Source: Flavobacterium sp. 1355
GTDB lineage: Bacteria > Bacteroidota > Bacteroidia > Flavobacteriales > Flavobacteriaceae
DNA length: 64,000 bases
Direction: 5' to 3'
Assembly: GCF_017833415.1 (NCBI RefSeq)
Contig: NZ_JAFICC010000007.1
Location: forward strand, 124,001 to 188,000
This document shows, piece after piece, positions 37,607-46,699 of this stretch. A program made the position numbers and the translations under genes. A model generated the notes under the pieces. That model was not told the origin of the DNA, searched no databases, and saw only the letters and a list, made by a program, of their open reading frames with translations. Within the stretch, counting starts at the first letter, position 1. Each line of letters starts with the position of its first letter.

Positions 37607-39798
37607 TAATTTCCTAGTTCTAATTGATTTTTTACCAACTCATAATATTTACCTTTCAATCTGGTCAAATCAATATGGTTTCCTTGTTCTACAATTTCTC
37701 CGTTTTCGAGTACAATAATATTATCTGCACTTTTTACTGTACTTAATCTGTGAGCGACAATAATGGCAGTTTTACCAGAAATAAAATTATTCAGGTTCTC
37801 CATAATCACCTTTTCATTATTGGCGTCGAGAGCACTTGTTGCTTCATCAAAAAATAAATAATATGGGTCTTTGTAAACTGCCCTTGCAATCATAAGACGC
37901 TGCTCCTGGCCTCCGCTCAGTCGTATGCCTGATGTTCCTAATTCTGTATTATATTTATTAGGCAGCCTTTCGATAAAATCTTCTATATTGGCAACAAATG
38001 CAGCATTGTTCAACTTTTCTCTGTCAATGATTTCATTCTGTTCAGATTCAGAAATATTCCCGGCAATGGTATCATTAAACATAAAAGTATCCTGCATGAC
38101 TGCGCCACAATTTAAACGCCAGAAATCATTGTGAATGTCGTTCAGATTTATTGCACCAATATTTATACTTCCTCCAACAGGATCATAAAATCGTAAAAGC
38201 AGCTTCATTAAGGTAGTTTTACCGCTTCCGCTGGCACCAACTATCGCTGTCGTTTTCCCTTCCGGAATAACACAACTGATATTCTTTAAGATTAATGGGG
38301 AAGATTTTCCGCCATAGCGAAAAGATAAATCTTTTAAAACAATCGATTTATCTTTTGGCAGTTCTTTTGCCTTATGTGCCGCGTCTACATCTTCATCTTC
38401 TTTTAAGTGTACCTGAGATAAACGTTCTAAACTTATTTTGGCATCTTGCCAGGATTGAATGAAAAGCACAAAATTGCTTAGTGGCATATTAAGCTGTCCT
38501 ACTATAAACTGTATAGAGGTCATCATACCTAGTGTCAAATTGCCATCTACAACTGCTTTTGCCGAAAGGAAAGTGATGATAATATTTTTTAACTCATTGA
38601 TAAAATTGGCGCCAATAGTTTGGTATTGAGCTAATTTTAAGGTACTCAACGAAGTTTTGAACAGACTGATCTGATTGAACTCCCATTTCCAACGATTTTT
38701 TCTTTGGGAGTTGTTTATTTTTATTTCCTTAACTCCATTAATAATCTGAATTAATGAGGTTTGATTTTGTGATAGCTGATCAAATCTTTTAAAATCTAAT
38801 TCTGCTCTTTTTTTCAAAAAGAAAAATGTCCATCCAACATACAAAACCGCCCCGATTATAAATACCAGAAAAATTGTTAAGTCATAAAAAGCCAGAATTG
38901 CATTAAATATCACAAAAGTCACCATCGAAAAAATCATATTTAGACTCGAAGATGATATAAAATTCTGAATACGTGTGTGATCTGTAATACGTTGTAAATG
39001 TTCTCCGGCATTTCTGGTTTCAAAATAGTTGACCGGTAATTTCAGCATTTTATACAAAAAATCTGAAATCATTTTGATGTTAAACCTGCTTGTAATATGT
39101 ATAAGAATCCATTCTCTAAAAACACTAACTAATGTTTGTGATAAAATAAGAACCAGCTGCGCCACAAGAATCAGGTAAATAAACGGCATATCCTGATTAT
39201 TAACCCCAACATCAACAATAGACTGCATCAAAAAAGGCAATATAAACTGAATACAGGTTGCAACCAGTAAACCAATAAATATTTGATAAATCAGTTTTTT
39301 GTAAGGCTTAAAATAAGGGTATAAAAAAGAAAATCCTTTTTCACCTTCTTTGTCATCATCCTGCTCATTAAAGTTAGTATTGGGTTCCAGAAGCAAGACA
39401 AACCCTGTCTTATCAATTGTATCTGTCCAGGCAGCCAGAAAATCTGCGTGCGTATAAGTTAATAAACCCTGAGCCGGATCTGCAAGCCAGATTTTTGTTT
39501 TGGATGTTTTGTATACTACCACAAAATGTTTCTGACGCCATGGCACTATAAATGGTGTTGGCGCTTCGTTTATTAAACTTTCTAATGAGATTCGCATTCC
39601 AAGAGTACGCATTTCTATGGCTTCTGCAGCTTCTGCAATACCGCCCATTGTCACACCAATTCTTGTTATACCTGCTTTGTCTCTAAGAAATTCTCTCGAA
39701 AAAGTTTTACCGTAATACTTGGCAATCATTCTTAAACAAGTCGGACCACAATCTCTGTAGTCCAATTGTCTAAAATACGGGAAATTTTTTTTAACCAT
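37606..39798 (-). CDS. Peptidase-containing ABC transporter (C39, PCAT)
   Basis: The 730-aa protein removes double-glycine leaders and exports the product. An N-terminal C39 cysteine peptidase (FRQLDYRDCGPTCLRMIAKY, Cys17, with His in QKHFVVVYKTS and Asp in WLADPAQG) is followed by a membrane domain (~165-440). The ATPase has Walker A GASGSGKTT, signature LSGGQEQRLMIARA and Walker B YYLFFDEATSALD. The two precursors here both have GG leaders, as this enzyme class needs. It starts 1 nt after the upstream gene. Confidence 0.95.
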   Translation of the reverse strand: MVKKNFPYFRQLDYRDCGPTCLRMIAKYYGKTFSREFLRDKAGITRIGVTMGGIAEAAEAIEMRTLGMRISLESLINEAPTPFIVPWRQKHFVVVYKTSKTKIWLADPAQGLLTYTHADFLAAWTDTIDKTGFVLLLEPNTNFNEQDDDKEGEKGFSFLYPYFKPYKKLIYQIFIGLLVATCIQFILPFLMQSIVDVGVNNQDMPFIYLILVAQLVLILSQTLVSVFREWILIHITSRFNIKMISDFLYKMLKLPVNYFETRNAGEHLQRITDHTRIQNFISSSSLNMIFSMVTFVIFNAILAFYDLTIFLVFIIGAVLYVGWTFFFLKKRAELDFKRFDQLSQNQTSLIQIINGVKEIKINNSQRKNRWKWEFNQISLFKTSLSTLKLAQYQTIGANFINELKNIIITFLSAKAVVDGNLTLGMMTSIQFIVGQLNMPLSNFVLFIQSWQDAKISLERLSQVHLKEDEDVDAAHKAKELPKDKSIVLKDLSFRYGGKSSPLILKNISCVIPEGKTTAIVGASGSGKTTLMKLLLRFYDPVGGSINIGAINLNDIHNDFWRLNCGAVMQDTFMFNDTIAGNISESEQNEIIDREKLNNAAFVANIEDFIERLPNKYNTELGTSGIRLSGGQEQRLMIARAVYKDPYYLFFDEATSALDANNEKVIMENLNNFISGKTAIIVAHRLSTVKSADNIIVLENGEIVEQGNHIDLTRLKGKYYELVKNQLELGN

Positions 39799-39799
39799 T

Positions 39800-40987
39800 T
39801 TATGCTTTACTTTCTTTAATCAGCTCCCAAATTTTGGTGTTAAAATTACTTTTGCTAATTCCTGTTAATTTTTCCAGTACAGTAAAATAATTGTCGTTAC
39901 CTCCTTTTTTGTTTTTTCCGCAGCATACAAATTCAATCACAGCAGAAAATCCTTTTTCTCTTTCGATTTTTTCAACCAATAATGCATTTACAACATAATC
40001 AGCCATTAAATGTTTTTCCTTGCTTTCTCCAAAATTTAATTGAGGTGTTTCATAAATTGCCAAAGCCAGCCAGTCGGTATTTGGGTTCGAAGCTACTTTT
40101 TCTTTAAATGTATTTAAGATTTGTTTCCATGATATTCCCCAGCTTCCACCATATAGATAAGCGCAGCCTTCGTCTACCGGTTTGTTAATTACATCTCTGG
40201 AATATGCAAAACGTAATCTGTCGTGCCATAAATCATGAGGATCAAAACTATTAAAGCTTTCGTCAGCATTACCGCTTACAATTAATAAGGTATTGTTTTC
40301 GTTTGCACTAAAAGTGCTCGAATTTTTTCCGTTATAATCTAATTTATAATCAAGTCCAATATTTTGTATAATATCAGAAAAATCACTGCAACCATACCAT
40401 TCTATTTGTGCGTTAATTATATTTAATTTTTTATCCAGAGCAGCAACAGATTTTACATACTCCCCTGCGACTTTGTTGTTTAGTTTATTTTTATAATGAA
40501 AGGTACAGTTGCCAATTTTTTTACTCTGCCATGCAATTGTATTTCGTTTTAGAGGAGATGAGAAAAAGAATTTACTATCCTTTTGCTTAGCAATAACCTC
40601 AAAACTGGCAGCCAGGACAGGAACATTTTCTTTCATTCCTATATAAGAGAATTGGATTAAGAAATTGTCTGCATCCAATTGTACTACGTTGTTCAAATAT
40701 CCTTTATAGAAATTATCATCTTTAGTTTTTGCATTTTGCTCGATTTTTTTCATTTCATCAAGCAACATCGATGTTTCTAATAAGTTTTCTTTTTCTACAA
40801 AAGGATTTTCCTTATTGGGATTTTCCTTTAAAGAAAGAAAATTATTCAATGATTTTACTAGTTTATTAGATACAACCGTATCCTTGGGCAAATTTAAATT
40901 TGGGGACAAAGTCAGCGATTTTGTCTGTCCGAAATTGGATAAAGAAAAAGATAAAAGCAGCGTAAGGAAAAATATTTTTAATGTCAT
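39800..40987 (-). CDS. Exported gluzincin-like metalloprotease-family protein
   Basis: The 395-aa product has a signal peptide (MTLKIFFLTLLLSFSLSNFG). Near residues 245-260 it reads SFDPHDLWHDRLRF and then PVDEGCAYLYGGSWG. The HDLWH segment with a downstream E-G could be a variant of HExxH plus third-ligand Glu of peptidase_MA-fold enzymes, with Asp in place of the catalytic Glu. It is encoded in the same run as the precursor, modifying enzyme and exporter. It may process, or bind, the secreted peptide, but activity is uncertain. Confidence 0.55.
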   Translation of the reverse strand: MTLKIFFLTLLLSFSLSNFGQTKSLTLSPNLNLPKDTVVSNKLVKSLNNFLSLKENPNKENPFVEKENLLETSMLLDEMKKIEQNAKTKDDNFYKGYLNNVVQLDADNFLIQFSYIGMKENVPVLAASFEVIAKQKDSKFFFSSPLKRNTIAWQSKKIGNCTFHYKNKLNNKVAGEYVKSVAALDKKLNIINAQIEWYGCSDFSDIIQNIGLDYKLDYNGKNSSTFSANENNTLLIVSGNADESFNSFDPHDLWHDRLRFAYSRDVINKPVDEGCAYLYGGSWGISWKQILNTFKEKVASNPNTDWLALAIYETPQLNFGESKEKHLMADYVVNALLVEKIEREKGFSAVIEFVCCGKNKKGGNDNYFTVLEKLTGISKSNFNTKIWELIKESKA

Positions 40988-41001
40988 TGTTGTAGTTATT
41001 A

Positions 41002-42129
41002 TTAGAATTTAAAAAAACCTTCTTTTTCTTTTTTATAAAAATCCTCAATTGGATTTAATTTGCAAAAATCATTGTACCTAAAATCCAGATCCCGATTACT
41101 CAAATCAAAATAGTTTGAAAGTTTTTGATATTTCTCAAGAATATTTTGGCATTTGTTATCATAAATAGTATACAAATCTTTTCCTTTCTGAGTATAAACT
41201 TCATCAAAATCAAGAAGTTCAAGTCCAGTTCTAAATCTTGAAAACTGATCAGCCAATCGGCCAAGAAGTTCGTGCTTTTCTTTTCCGGTAAAAACATCTT
41301 TTGAGAGCAATATATCAAAACACTCTACTCTTTTTGTTACCGTGTACAAACCATGAAATGCACCATAAATATCTCTGTAATCCCAGACTTGTTTTGTATA
41401 ATCACGCATAACTAAATTGCTTACATCAATTTTGAAAAAATCATTTTTATTTTGCAATACATAATAAAAATAATTGTGAGATCCCTGGTGTATTAATTCC
41501 TCAATAAAATAGATAAGATTATTTTTTCCTAATACATAGAAAGATAGCATTCCAAGAGTTTCAATTGATGTAAAATTTAAAATTTTCGGATTATCATGCA
41601 AGTAAATTTTTTTGTTAGCAAAAGCCAGTTCGTTATAAAATTCAGGAAGATTTGCTTTTATGATTTCAATGGCTTCAAATAACTCTTCATAATTATCTTT
41701 CCATGCAGAATTAAATAAGGGATTGTGATCTAAAATATGCCCTTTGTAAAATTCGCGATAATATCGCTTTTGTACAGGATGCAGCTCTTTTAGGATTTCA
41801 AAATCTCCGGATTTCAATACTGGTTCATAAGGTTTGTCTGCCCCTTTTTTAAAATAGCCGGCATTTGGAATATATGAAATATCATTAAGATACGAATGGG
41901 CAATTTTTAGTTCTTTTTTCTCAACAAAATAACCTTGTAATAATTCTTCTAAAAGTTCATTTGAAAATAGATTTTCTTTTTTTGCACCAAAATACGAAAA
42001 CAGTAATGGTTCTAAAAAAATATTGTCATCATCAAAATCTATATTTTCTAACAAATAAGGAGCTTCTTTATAAATAAGCAACTTTATAGTGTTTGTAAAT
42101 TCAATTTTTGCGTTAGTGACATTATCCAT
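41002..42129 (-). CDS. Putative HExxH-related peptide-modifying enzyme
   Basis: The 375-aa protein has no signal peptide. Motifs YFIEELIHQGSHNYFYYVLQ and RDIYGAFHGLYTVTKRV resemble the HExxH...H arrangement of alpha-ketoglutarate/HExxH-type peptide beta-hydroxylases in RiPP clusters, with Glu at the first His position (EELIH). That resemblance is from memory and the aberrant metal site means the activity is doubtful. Position between a precursor and the exporter supports a role in precursor modification. It is 14 nt upstream of the next gene. Confidence 0.45.
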   Translation of the reverse strand: MDNVTNAKIEFTNTIKLLIYKEAPYLLENIDFDDDNIFLEPLLFSYFGAKKENLFSNELLEELLQGYFVEKKELKIAHSYLNDISYIPNAGYFKKGADKPYEPVLKSGDFEILKELHPVQKRYYREFYKGHILDHNPLFNSAWKDNYEELFEAIEIIKANLPEFYNELAFANKKIYLHDNPKILNFTSIETLGMLSFYVLGKNNLIYFIEELIHQGSHNYFYYVLQNKNDFFKIDVSNLVMRDYTKQVWDYRDIYGAFHGLYTVTKRVECFDILLSKDVFTGKEKHELLGRLADQFSRFRTGLELLDFDEVYTQKGKDLYTIYDNKCQNILEKYQKLSNYFDLSNRDLDFRYNDFCKLNPIEDFYKKEKEGFFKF

Positions 42130-42382
42130 AGTAAATTATATTTTAAACTATTTATTGAAATTTGCTTGCGTAAAACAAATCAACAGTTAATGAATGAATA
42201 CAGGTAATTGGTAAAAAATCTAAATTTTTATTCTGCTTATAAAATTTATTACAGTTTAAAAACTGTCAAAATGAATTGTTTGAAAATTAAAAGAATGTCC
42301 GTAAAAAACCTTTAAAACATAAATGTTAATTACGGACATATCTAAAATGTTATTGATGTGGCATTACATACATCAACAATAA

Positions 42383-42511
42383 TTATTGAAGCTCTTCAGT
42401 GATAACTGTATCGTGACAAGCTTGTTCTTGACCACCAGCAATACTTTCTAATAATTCTTCTGAAGCTACTGCTCCTGCTCTATTTTTTAAAGCGTCTAAA
42501 CTTAATTTCAT
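42383..42511 (-). CDS. RiPP precursor peptide A (double-Gly leader)
   Basis: A 42-aa gene read from ATG 42511 to TAA. The leader MKLSLDALKNRAGAVASEEL continues LESIAGG, with the hydrophobic positions and the terminal Gly26-Gly27 of C39 leaders. The core is QEQACHDTVITEELQ, with one Cys and two Thr. It is the first gene of a minus-strand unit whose other members are a HExxH-like enzyme, an exported metalloprotease-like protein and the C39 exporter. It is followed by a 253-nt gap. Confidence 0.8.
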   Translation of the reverse strand: MKLSLDALKNRAGAVASEELLESIAGGQEQACHDTVITEELQ

Positions 42512-42967
42512 AATAGTTAATTTAATAGGGAATAATTTTGATTAGGCATATAAACCGTGCCATCGGCTTGCTTGCAAGCTTATTTAGATACAATCTCTCA
42601 CAATTGGCCTTTTGCGAAATATGTATTTAAACTCTTTTTGATTTATGATTTAAAGATTATTCACATCATAAATTTTTGTTTTCTCTTTCTGAACAATTCT
42701 TCAAATTGCCAAAATTTAAAAACTGGTGTTAATGAAAATTTCCTGTTATAAAAAGTTTCATTTTCCTGAAGTCAAAACTATAGAATGATGAAGTCTCCCA
42801 CAAACTATGCAAAGCGGAATTCATGAATTCCGACAGGCAATTCGCGAATTTCGATAAAAAAAATTTTCAATACACTAATTATCAATAGATTATATTTTTA
42901 CTAATTTTCTATAATTTTAGATTATTCTTGAAGATATATCTATTATTTTTGTAAGAAATCCACATAA
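42512..42967. promoter_or_regulatory. Divergent regulatory region with palindromes
   Basis: This gap separates minus-strand precursor A from the plus-strand regulator. It holds a perfect 16-bp palindrome GGAATTCATGAATTCC (42816-42831) and a perfect 12-bp palindrome AATTCGCGAATT (42839-42850) in tandem. The element GAATTCCGACA (42825-42835) is repeated at 44732-44742 upstream of precursor B. They are plausible operators for the neighbouring AraC-type protein. Confidence 0.55.
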
Positions 42968-44692
42968 ATGCTCCAACGTAAATACCATCTTCCATTATTT
43001 TTACTATTATTTTCTGTTTTCTTATCGGCTCAGCCAAAAAAGAATAGTTTAACACAGCTTTCTTTTGCAGAGTTAAAAGAACTTTATTGGAAAAATGAAA
43101 AAAAAATACCTCAGCAATTACCATATGCTAATGCTTATTTACATAAAGCTATAACTGAAGACCAGCCTGTTGAGAGAGCAAGGGCGTATTTTTTACTTTC
43201 TTTATTATCTGAGAGCGATAAAGCATTAGTCTACCTGGATAGTGCCGTTTTTTTTACTAAAGATTTAAAAGACTTAAAGTTTCCCGCATCTGCCTATTCA
43301 GCAAAAGGACATGTTTACAAAAAACAGTTTAAATACAAAGAAGCCATTGATAATTTTCTGATTGCAGAGAATATTGCCAAACAAAACAATCAGGACTTAT
43401 ATTATGAAATAAAGTTTACTATAGCGGCCTTAAGATCAGAAGAATTGGGAGAAATAAACGAAGCGCTTGTATTATTTAAGGAGTGTTTTAATCATTACAA
43501 TAATAAAGATGTCCGTTCTCCTGTTTATTCTTACCCATATCAATTGGTCCTTTTTGGACTTGCCGATGCTTATAAAGCTTTAAACGTTTCTGATTCTGCA
43601 ACTTATTACAACAAAAAAGGGTATATAGAATCAAAGGCAACAAATAGCCAGTTAACCAATGCATTGTTTACCTTAAATGAAGGAGCCAATCTTATTTTCA
43701 AAAAAAATTATAAAGTAGCCCTGGACAGTATAAATATTGCGCTTCCTAAAGTCATATTGTATAAGGACAAAGGAAACACGCTGGCTGCTTATTACTATAC
43801 CGCCAAAGCGTATGATGGCTTGAATAATAAAAAAGAAGCTGTTAAAAATTTCATCAAGGTAGATTCTATATATACGCTCTCAAAAAGAATTACTCCTGAA
43901 TTTATGAGTGGTTATCCGTACTTAATTTCTTATTTCAAAAATAACGGCGACAAAGTAAATCAATTGAAGTATCTGACAAAGTACATGGAAATTGACAGCG
44001 TATTGCAAAACAATTACAAGGAACTGACTAAGAAACTACAATATGAATATGATACGCCAAATTTGATGCTTGAAAAAGAGAATCTTATTAAGTCGCTTCA
44101 GGAAGATAACAGTAAATCGTATTGGAGTATTGGCTTTTTGATTCTAATTGTACTGGCCATGGCAGGCTTCAGCTTTTATCAACATAAGGTAAAGAAAAGT
44201 TATCGTGCGCGCTTTGAAAAAATAATGCAAACTAATACAGAAAAGATTGAAATTGAAACTACGCAAAAAGAAGTGGATATTTTTGAAGCAAATAAATCAA
44301 AAACGGAATCTATTGGAATAAATGAGAATTTAATAAATCAGATCTTAAAAAAGCTCGCTGATTTTGAAAATACAAAAGGTTTCCTGGAAACCAATATTAC
44401 GATTCAGACTTTATCGGACGTTTTTGAAACCAATAATAAATATGTGTCTAAAATTGTAAACATCTACAAAGAAAAAACTTTTATACAATATATTAATGAC
44501 TTAAGAATTGAGTATGCTTTGACATCTCTTAAGGAAGATTCCAGATTAAGAAAATACACTATTCAGGCTCTGGCAATCGAGTTCGGATTTAATAATGCAG
44601 AATCATTTTCTGCTGCTTTTCACAAAAAAACCGGAATTAAACCAACCTATTTCTTAAAACAACTGGAAGAAACACCAAACATAGAAAGCTAA
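42968..44692 (+). CDS. TPR-containing AraC-family transcriptional regulator
   Basis: The 574-aa protein begins with a signal-anchor (MLQRKYHLPLFLLLFSVFLS), carries TPR-like helical repeats in the periplasmic part (~residues 45-370), one transmembrane helix (YWSIGFLILIVLAMAGFSFY, ~380-399), and a C-terminal AraC DNA-binding domain (INDLRIEYALTSLKED, IQALAIEFGFNNAESFSAAF, HKKTGIKPTYF). Such membrane-spanning regulators in Bacteroidota often control neighbouring secretion or peptide genes. It is flanked by both RiPP units and by candidate operator palindromes. Confidence 0.88.
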   Translation: MLQRKYHLPLFLLLFSVFLSAQPKKNSLTQLSFAELKELYWKNEKKIPQQLPYANAYLHKAITEDQPVERARAYFLLSLLSESDKALVYLDSAVFFTKDLKDLKFPASAYSAKGHVYKKQFKYKEAIDNFLIAENIAKQNNQDLYYEIKFTIAALRSEELGEINEALVLFKECFNHYNNKDVRSPVYSYPYQLVLFGLADAYKALNVSDSATYYNKKGYIESKATNSQLTNALFTLNEGANLIFKKNYKVALDSINIALPKVILYKDKGNTLAAYYYTAKAYDGLNNKKEAVKNFIKVDSIYTLSKRITPEFMSGYPYLISYFKNNGDKVNQLKYLTKYMEIDSVLQNNYKELTKKLQYEYDTPNLMLEKENLIKSLQEDNSKSYWSIGFLILIVLAMAGFSFYQHKVKKSYRARFEKIMQTNTEKIEIETTQKEVDIFEANKSKTESIGINENLINQILKKLADFENTKGFLETNITIQTLSDVFETNNKYVSKIVNIYKEKTFIQYINDLRIEYALTSLKEDSRLRKYTIQALAIEFGFNNAESFSAAFHKKTGIKPTYFLKQLEETPNIES

Positions 44693-44718
44693 TAAACAAG
44701 GTATTAGACATTAATGTT

Positions 44719-44791
44719 TATCGAAATTCCCGAATTCCGACAAACATCAGGTCAACTCACTGCACTTTATTCGACCACAGGTATATATTTG
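44719..44791 (+). promoter_or_regulatory. Candidate operator and -7 box upstream of precursor B
   Basis: TCGAAATTCCCGAATTCCGA at 44721-44740 includes GAATTCCGACA (44732-44742), also found in the region upstream of the regulator. A -7 box TATATTTG is at 44784-44791, 31 nt before the precursor ATG. No TTG at the standard distance is seen, as expected if an activator is needed; that is inference. Confidence 0.5.
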
Positions 44792-44821
44792 CAAAATATA
44801 ACATACAAAAAATAACAAACC

Positions 44822-44986
44822 ATGAAAACAAACAAAAAAGAAATCAAAAAATTTGATTTAGACAAAATGAGTGTAGCTAAACTAAAAAATTTAAAAGCTA
44901 TACAAGGCGGACAAATAGATGATGACAAAACGATTACCGATTTGGCTACTGGAGGAAACGACAGAAACACATATCAATTGAATTAA
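44822..44986 (+). CDS. RiPP precursor peptide B (class I lanthipeptide-like leader)
   Basis: A 54-aa gene starting at ATG 44822. The leader is MKTNKKEIKKFDLDKMSVAK then LKNLKAIQGG, with the Lys-rich start, FDLDKMSVAKL block and Gly29-Gly30 seen in Bacteroidota class I lanthipeptide leaders. The core QIDDDKTITDLATGG...RNTYQLN has four Thr, no Ser and no Cys. It is followed after 9 nt by the subtilase gene and then by the split LanB dehydratase, its likely modifier. Confidence 0.8.
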   Translation: MKTNKKEIKKFDLDKMSVAKLKNLKAIQGGQIDDDKTITDLATGGNDRNTYQLN

Positions 44987-44995
44987 ATTTAGATA

Positions 44996-46699
44996 ATGAA
45001 ATTTCATCCATATATATTAGCACTTATAGTATTGTTTGCAGGCTGCAAGTCTGCCAAAGAATCTGTTGTTTCTACAACGCCAATTATACCCAAAAGTAAT
45101 TTTACAGCTTTAGAATTACAAACCTGGTATCAAAAAGATTATTTGACAGACAGCATTCCGGGCATTTCATTGGATAAATGGTTTAGCCAGAATAAAAAAA
45201 AATCAGGCCGTGAGGTTATCGTTGCAGTCATTGACACGCAAGTCGATATAAATCATGAAGACCTGAAAAATCAGTTTTGGACAAATCAAAAAGAAATTGC
45301 TAATAACAATATTGACGATGACCATAATGGTTATGTGGATGATATACATGGCTGGAATTTCACTTCAAACAAAAATCAGGATTATATTACCTGGGGAAAC
45401 TTTGAGTCAGTTAGGTTTATAAGAAAATGGGACCCTGTATTTAAAGATAAAACAGAACAACAAATTCAACCCGAAGATTTAGCTAACTATAAAGAGTACC
45501 AAAGAGCTTTGAAGGTTTACAGTAAAGAAAATGCTTCTTACACCAATTGGATAAATTCTTTAAATCATAGTATTGAACTTTTTCCGATTATAAAAGACAC
45601 CTTAAAATCTTATTTTCCAAAAGAAGATTACACCTATAAACAATTAGACAGTCTTTATAAAAAGTATAAAATAAATGATAAGACGTACAGACAAATGCGC
45701 GATAGTAATGATCGCGATTTGGGGGCTTTGATTTATTATATGATGGTGAATGTTCGAAACAATGAAGGAACTTTGGATGCGCTGAAAGAAAGTCAGGCAG
45801 AATTAGACTCAATACTTAATAAGAACTTAAACAAAAATTTTAACGACAGAATTATTATTGGTGATAATCCTGAAGTTCTTGAAAAAGGATATGGCTCGGG
45901 TAATATTAGCATCACAAAAAAAGGACTCAAAAATATTCAGGGACATGCCACTAAGGTTACAGGAATTATCGCTGCAAATCGTCAGAATAATATTGGCGTA
46001 AAGGGTGTCGCACAAAATGCAAAAATCATGTCTCTTAACATCTCTTATTCCGGAGATGAAAACGATAAGGATATAGCGATGGCGATTTATTATGCTGTCG
46101 ATAATGGTGCTAAAGTCATTAATATGTCTTTTGGAAAAGAGTTTTCTGTTCATCAGCAATGGGTTTCTGATGCATTTAAATATGCCGAAAAACACGATGT
46201 ATTATTGGTACACGGATCAGGAAATGAACGTTTTAATGTTGATGAAAATCCATATTATCCAAGTGACAACAATTTTGACGGAACACCTGAAGTTTCTGCC
46301 AATTTTATTAATGTTGGTTCAACATCTTCTCGTTTAGACAAAACGTTTGTATCTGCTTTTTCTAACTACGGGAAAAAAAATGTAGACTTATTTGCTCCCG
46401 GCGAACAAATATACACTACCGCTGTTGGCAATGCCTACAAATCAGATTCAGGAACTTCTCTGGCCGCGCCAATCGTGTCGGGAACAGCTGCACTTATATG
46501 GTCTTTTTATCCTAACCTTACCGCAATTGAGGTAAAACAAATTATTATAGACTCTGGAACAACACACAATATTGAGGTTATTTTACCGGGAACAAAGGAA
46601 AAACAAATTGCTTTTTCAGAATTGTCAAAATCCGGCAAAGTTTTAAATGTTTACAATGCCATGAAACTTGCTGAAAAATTGAGCAAACAAAAAAAATAA
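44996..46699 (+). CDS. Lipoprotein subtilisin-like (S8) protease
   Basis: The 567-aa lipoprotein has a lipobox ending at Cys17 (LIVLFAGC). The S8 triad is Asp80 (AVIDTQVDINHEDL), His317 (GHATKVTGIIAANR) and Ser488 (SGTSLAAPIVSG). The D-to-H spacing of 237 residues shows an insertion of about 190 residues relative to standard subtilases. It likely acts outside the inner membrane on the exported peptide. It overlaps the LanB gene by one base (TAATG). Confidence 0.9.
   Translation: MKFHPYILALIVLFAGCKSAKESVVSTTPIIPKSNFTALELQTWYQKDYLTDSIPGISLDKWFSQNKKKSGREVIVAVIDTQVDINHEDLKNQFWTNQKEIANNNIDDDHNGYVDDIHGWNFTSNKNQDYITWGNFESVRFIRKWDPVFKDKTEQQIQPEDLANYKEYQRALKVYSKENASYTNWINSLNHSIELFPIIKDTLKSYFPKEDYTYKQLDSLYKKYKINDKTYRQMRDSNDRDLGALIYYMMVNVRNNEGTLDALKESQAELDSILNKNLNKNFNDRIIIGDNPEVLEKGYGSGNISITKKGLKNIQGHATKVTGIIAANRQNNIGVKGVAQNAKIMSLNISYSGDENDKDIAMAIYYAVDNGAKVINMSFGKEFSVHQQWVSDAFKYAEKHDVLLVHGSGNERFNVDENPYYPSDNNFDGTPEVSANFINVGSTSSRLDKTFVSAFSNYGKKNVDLFAPGEQIYTTAVGNAYKSDSGTSLAAPIVSGTAALIWSFYPNLTAIEVKQIIIDSGTTHNIEVILPGTKEKQIAFSELSKSGKVLNVYNAMKLAEKLSKQKK

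Noticed and set aside
44822-44986. Minus-strand frame overlapping precursor B (44767-44970)
   Set aside because: The plus-strand reading has a proper GG leader, a -7 box, and a RiPP operon directly downstream.
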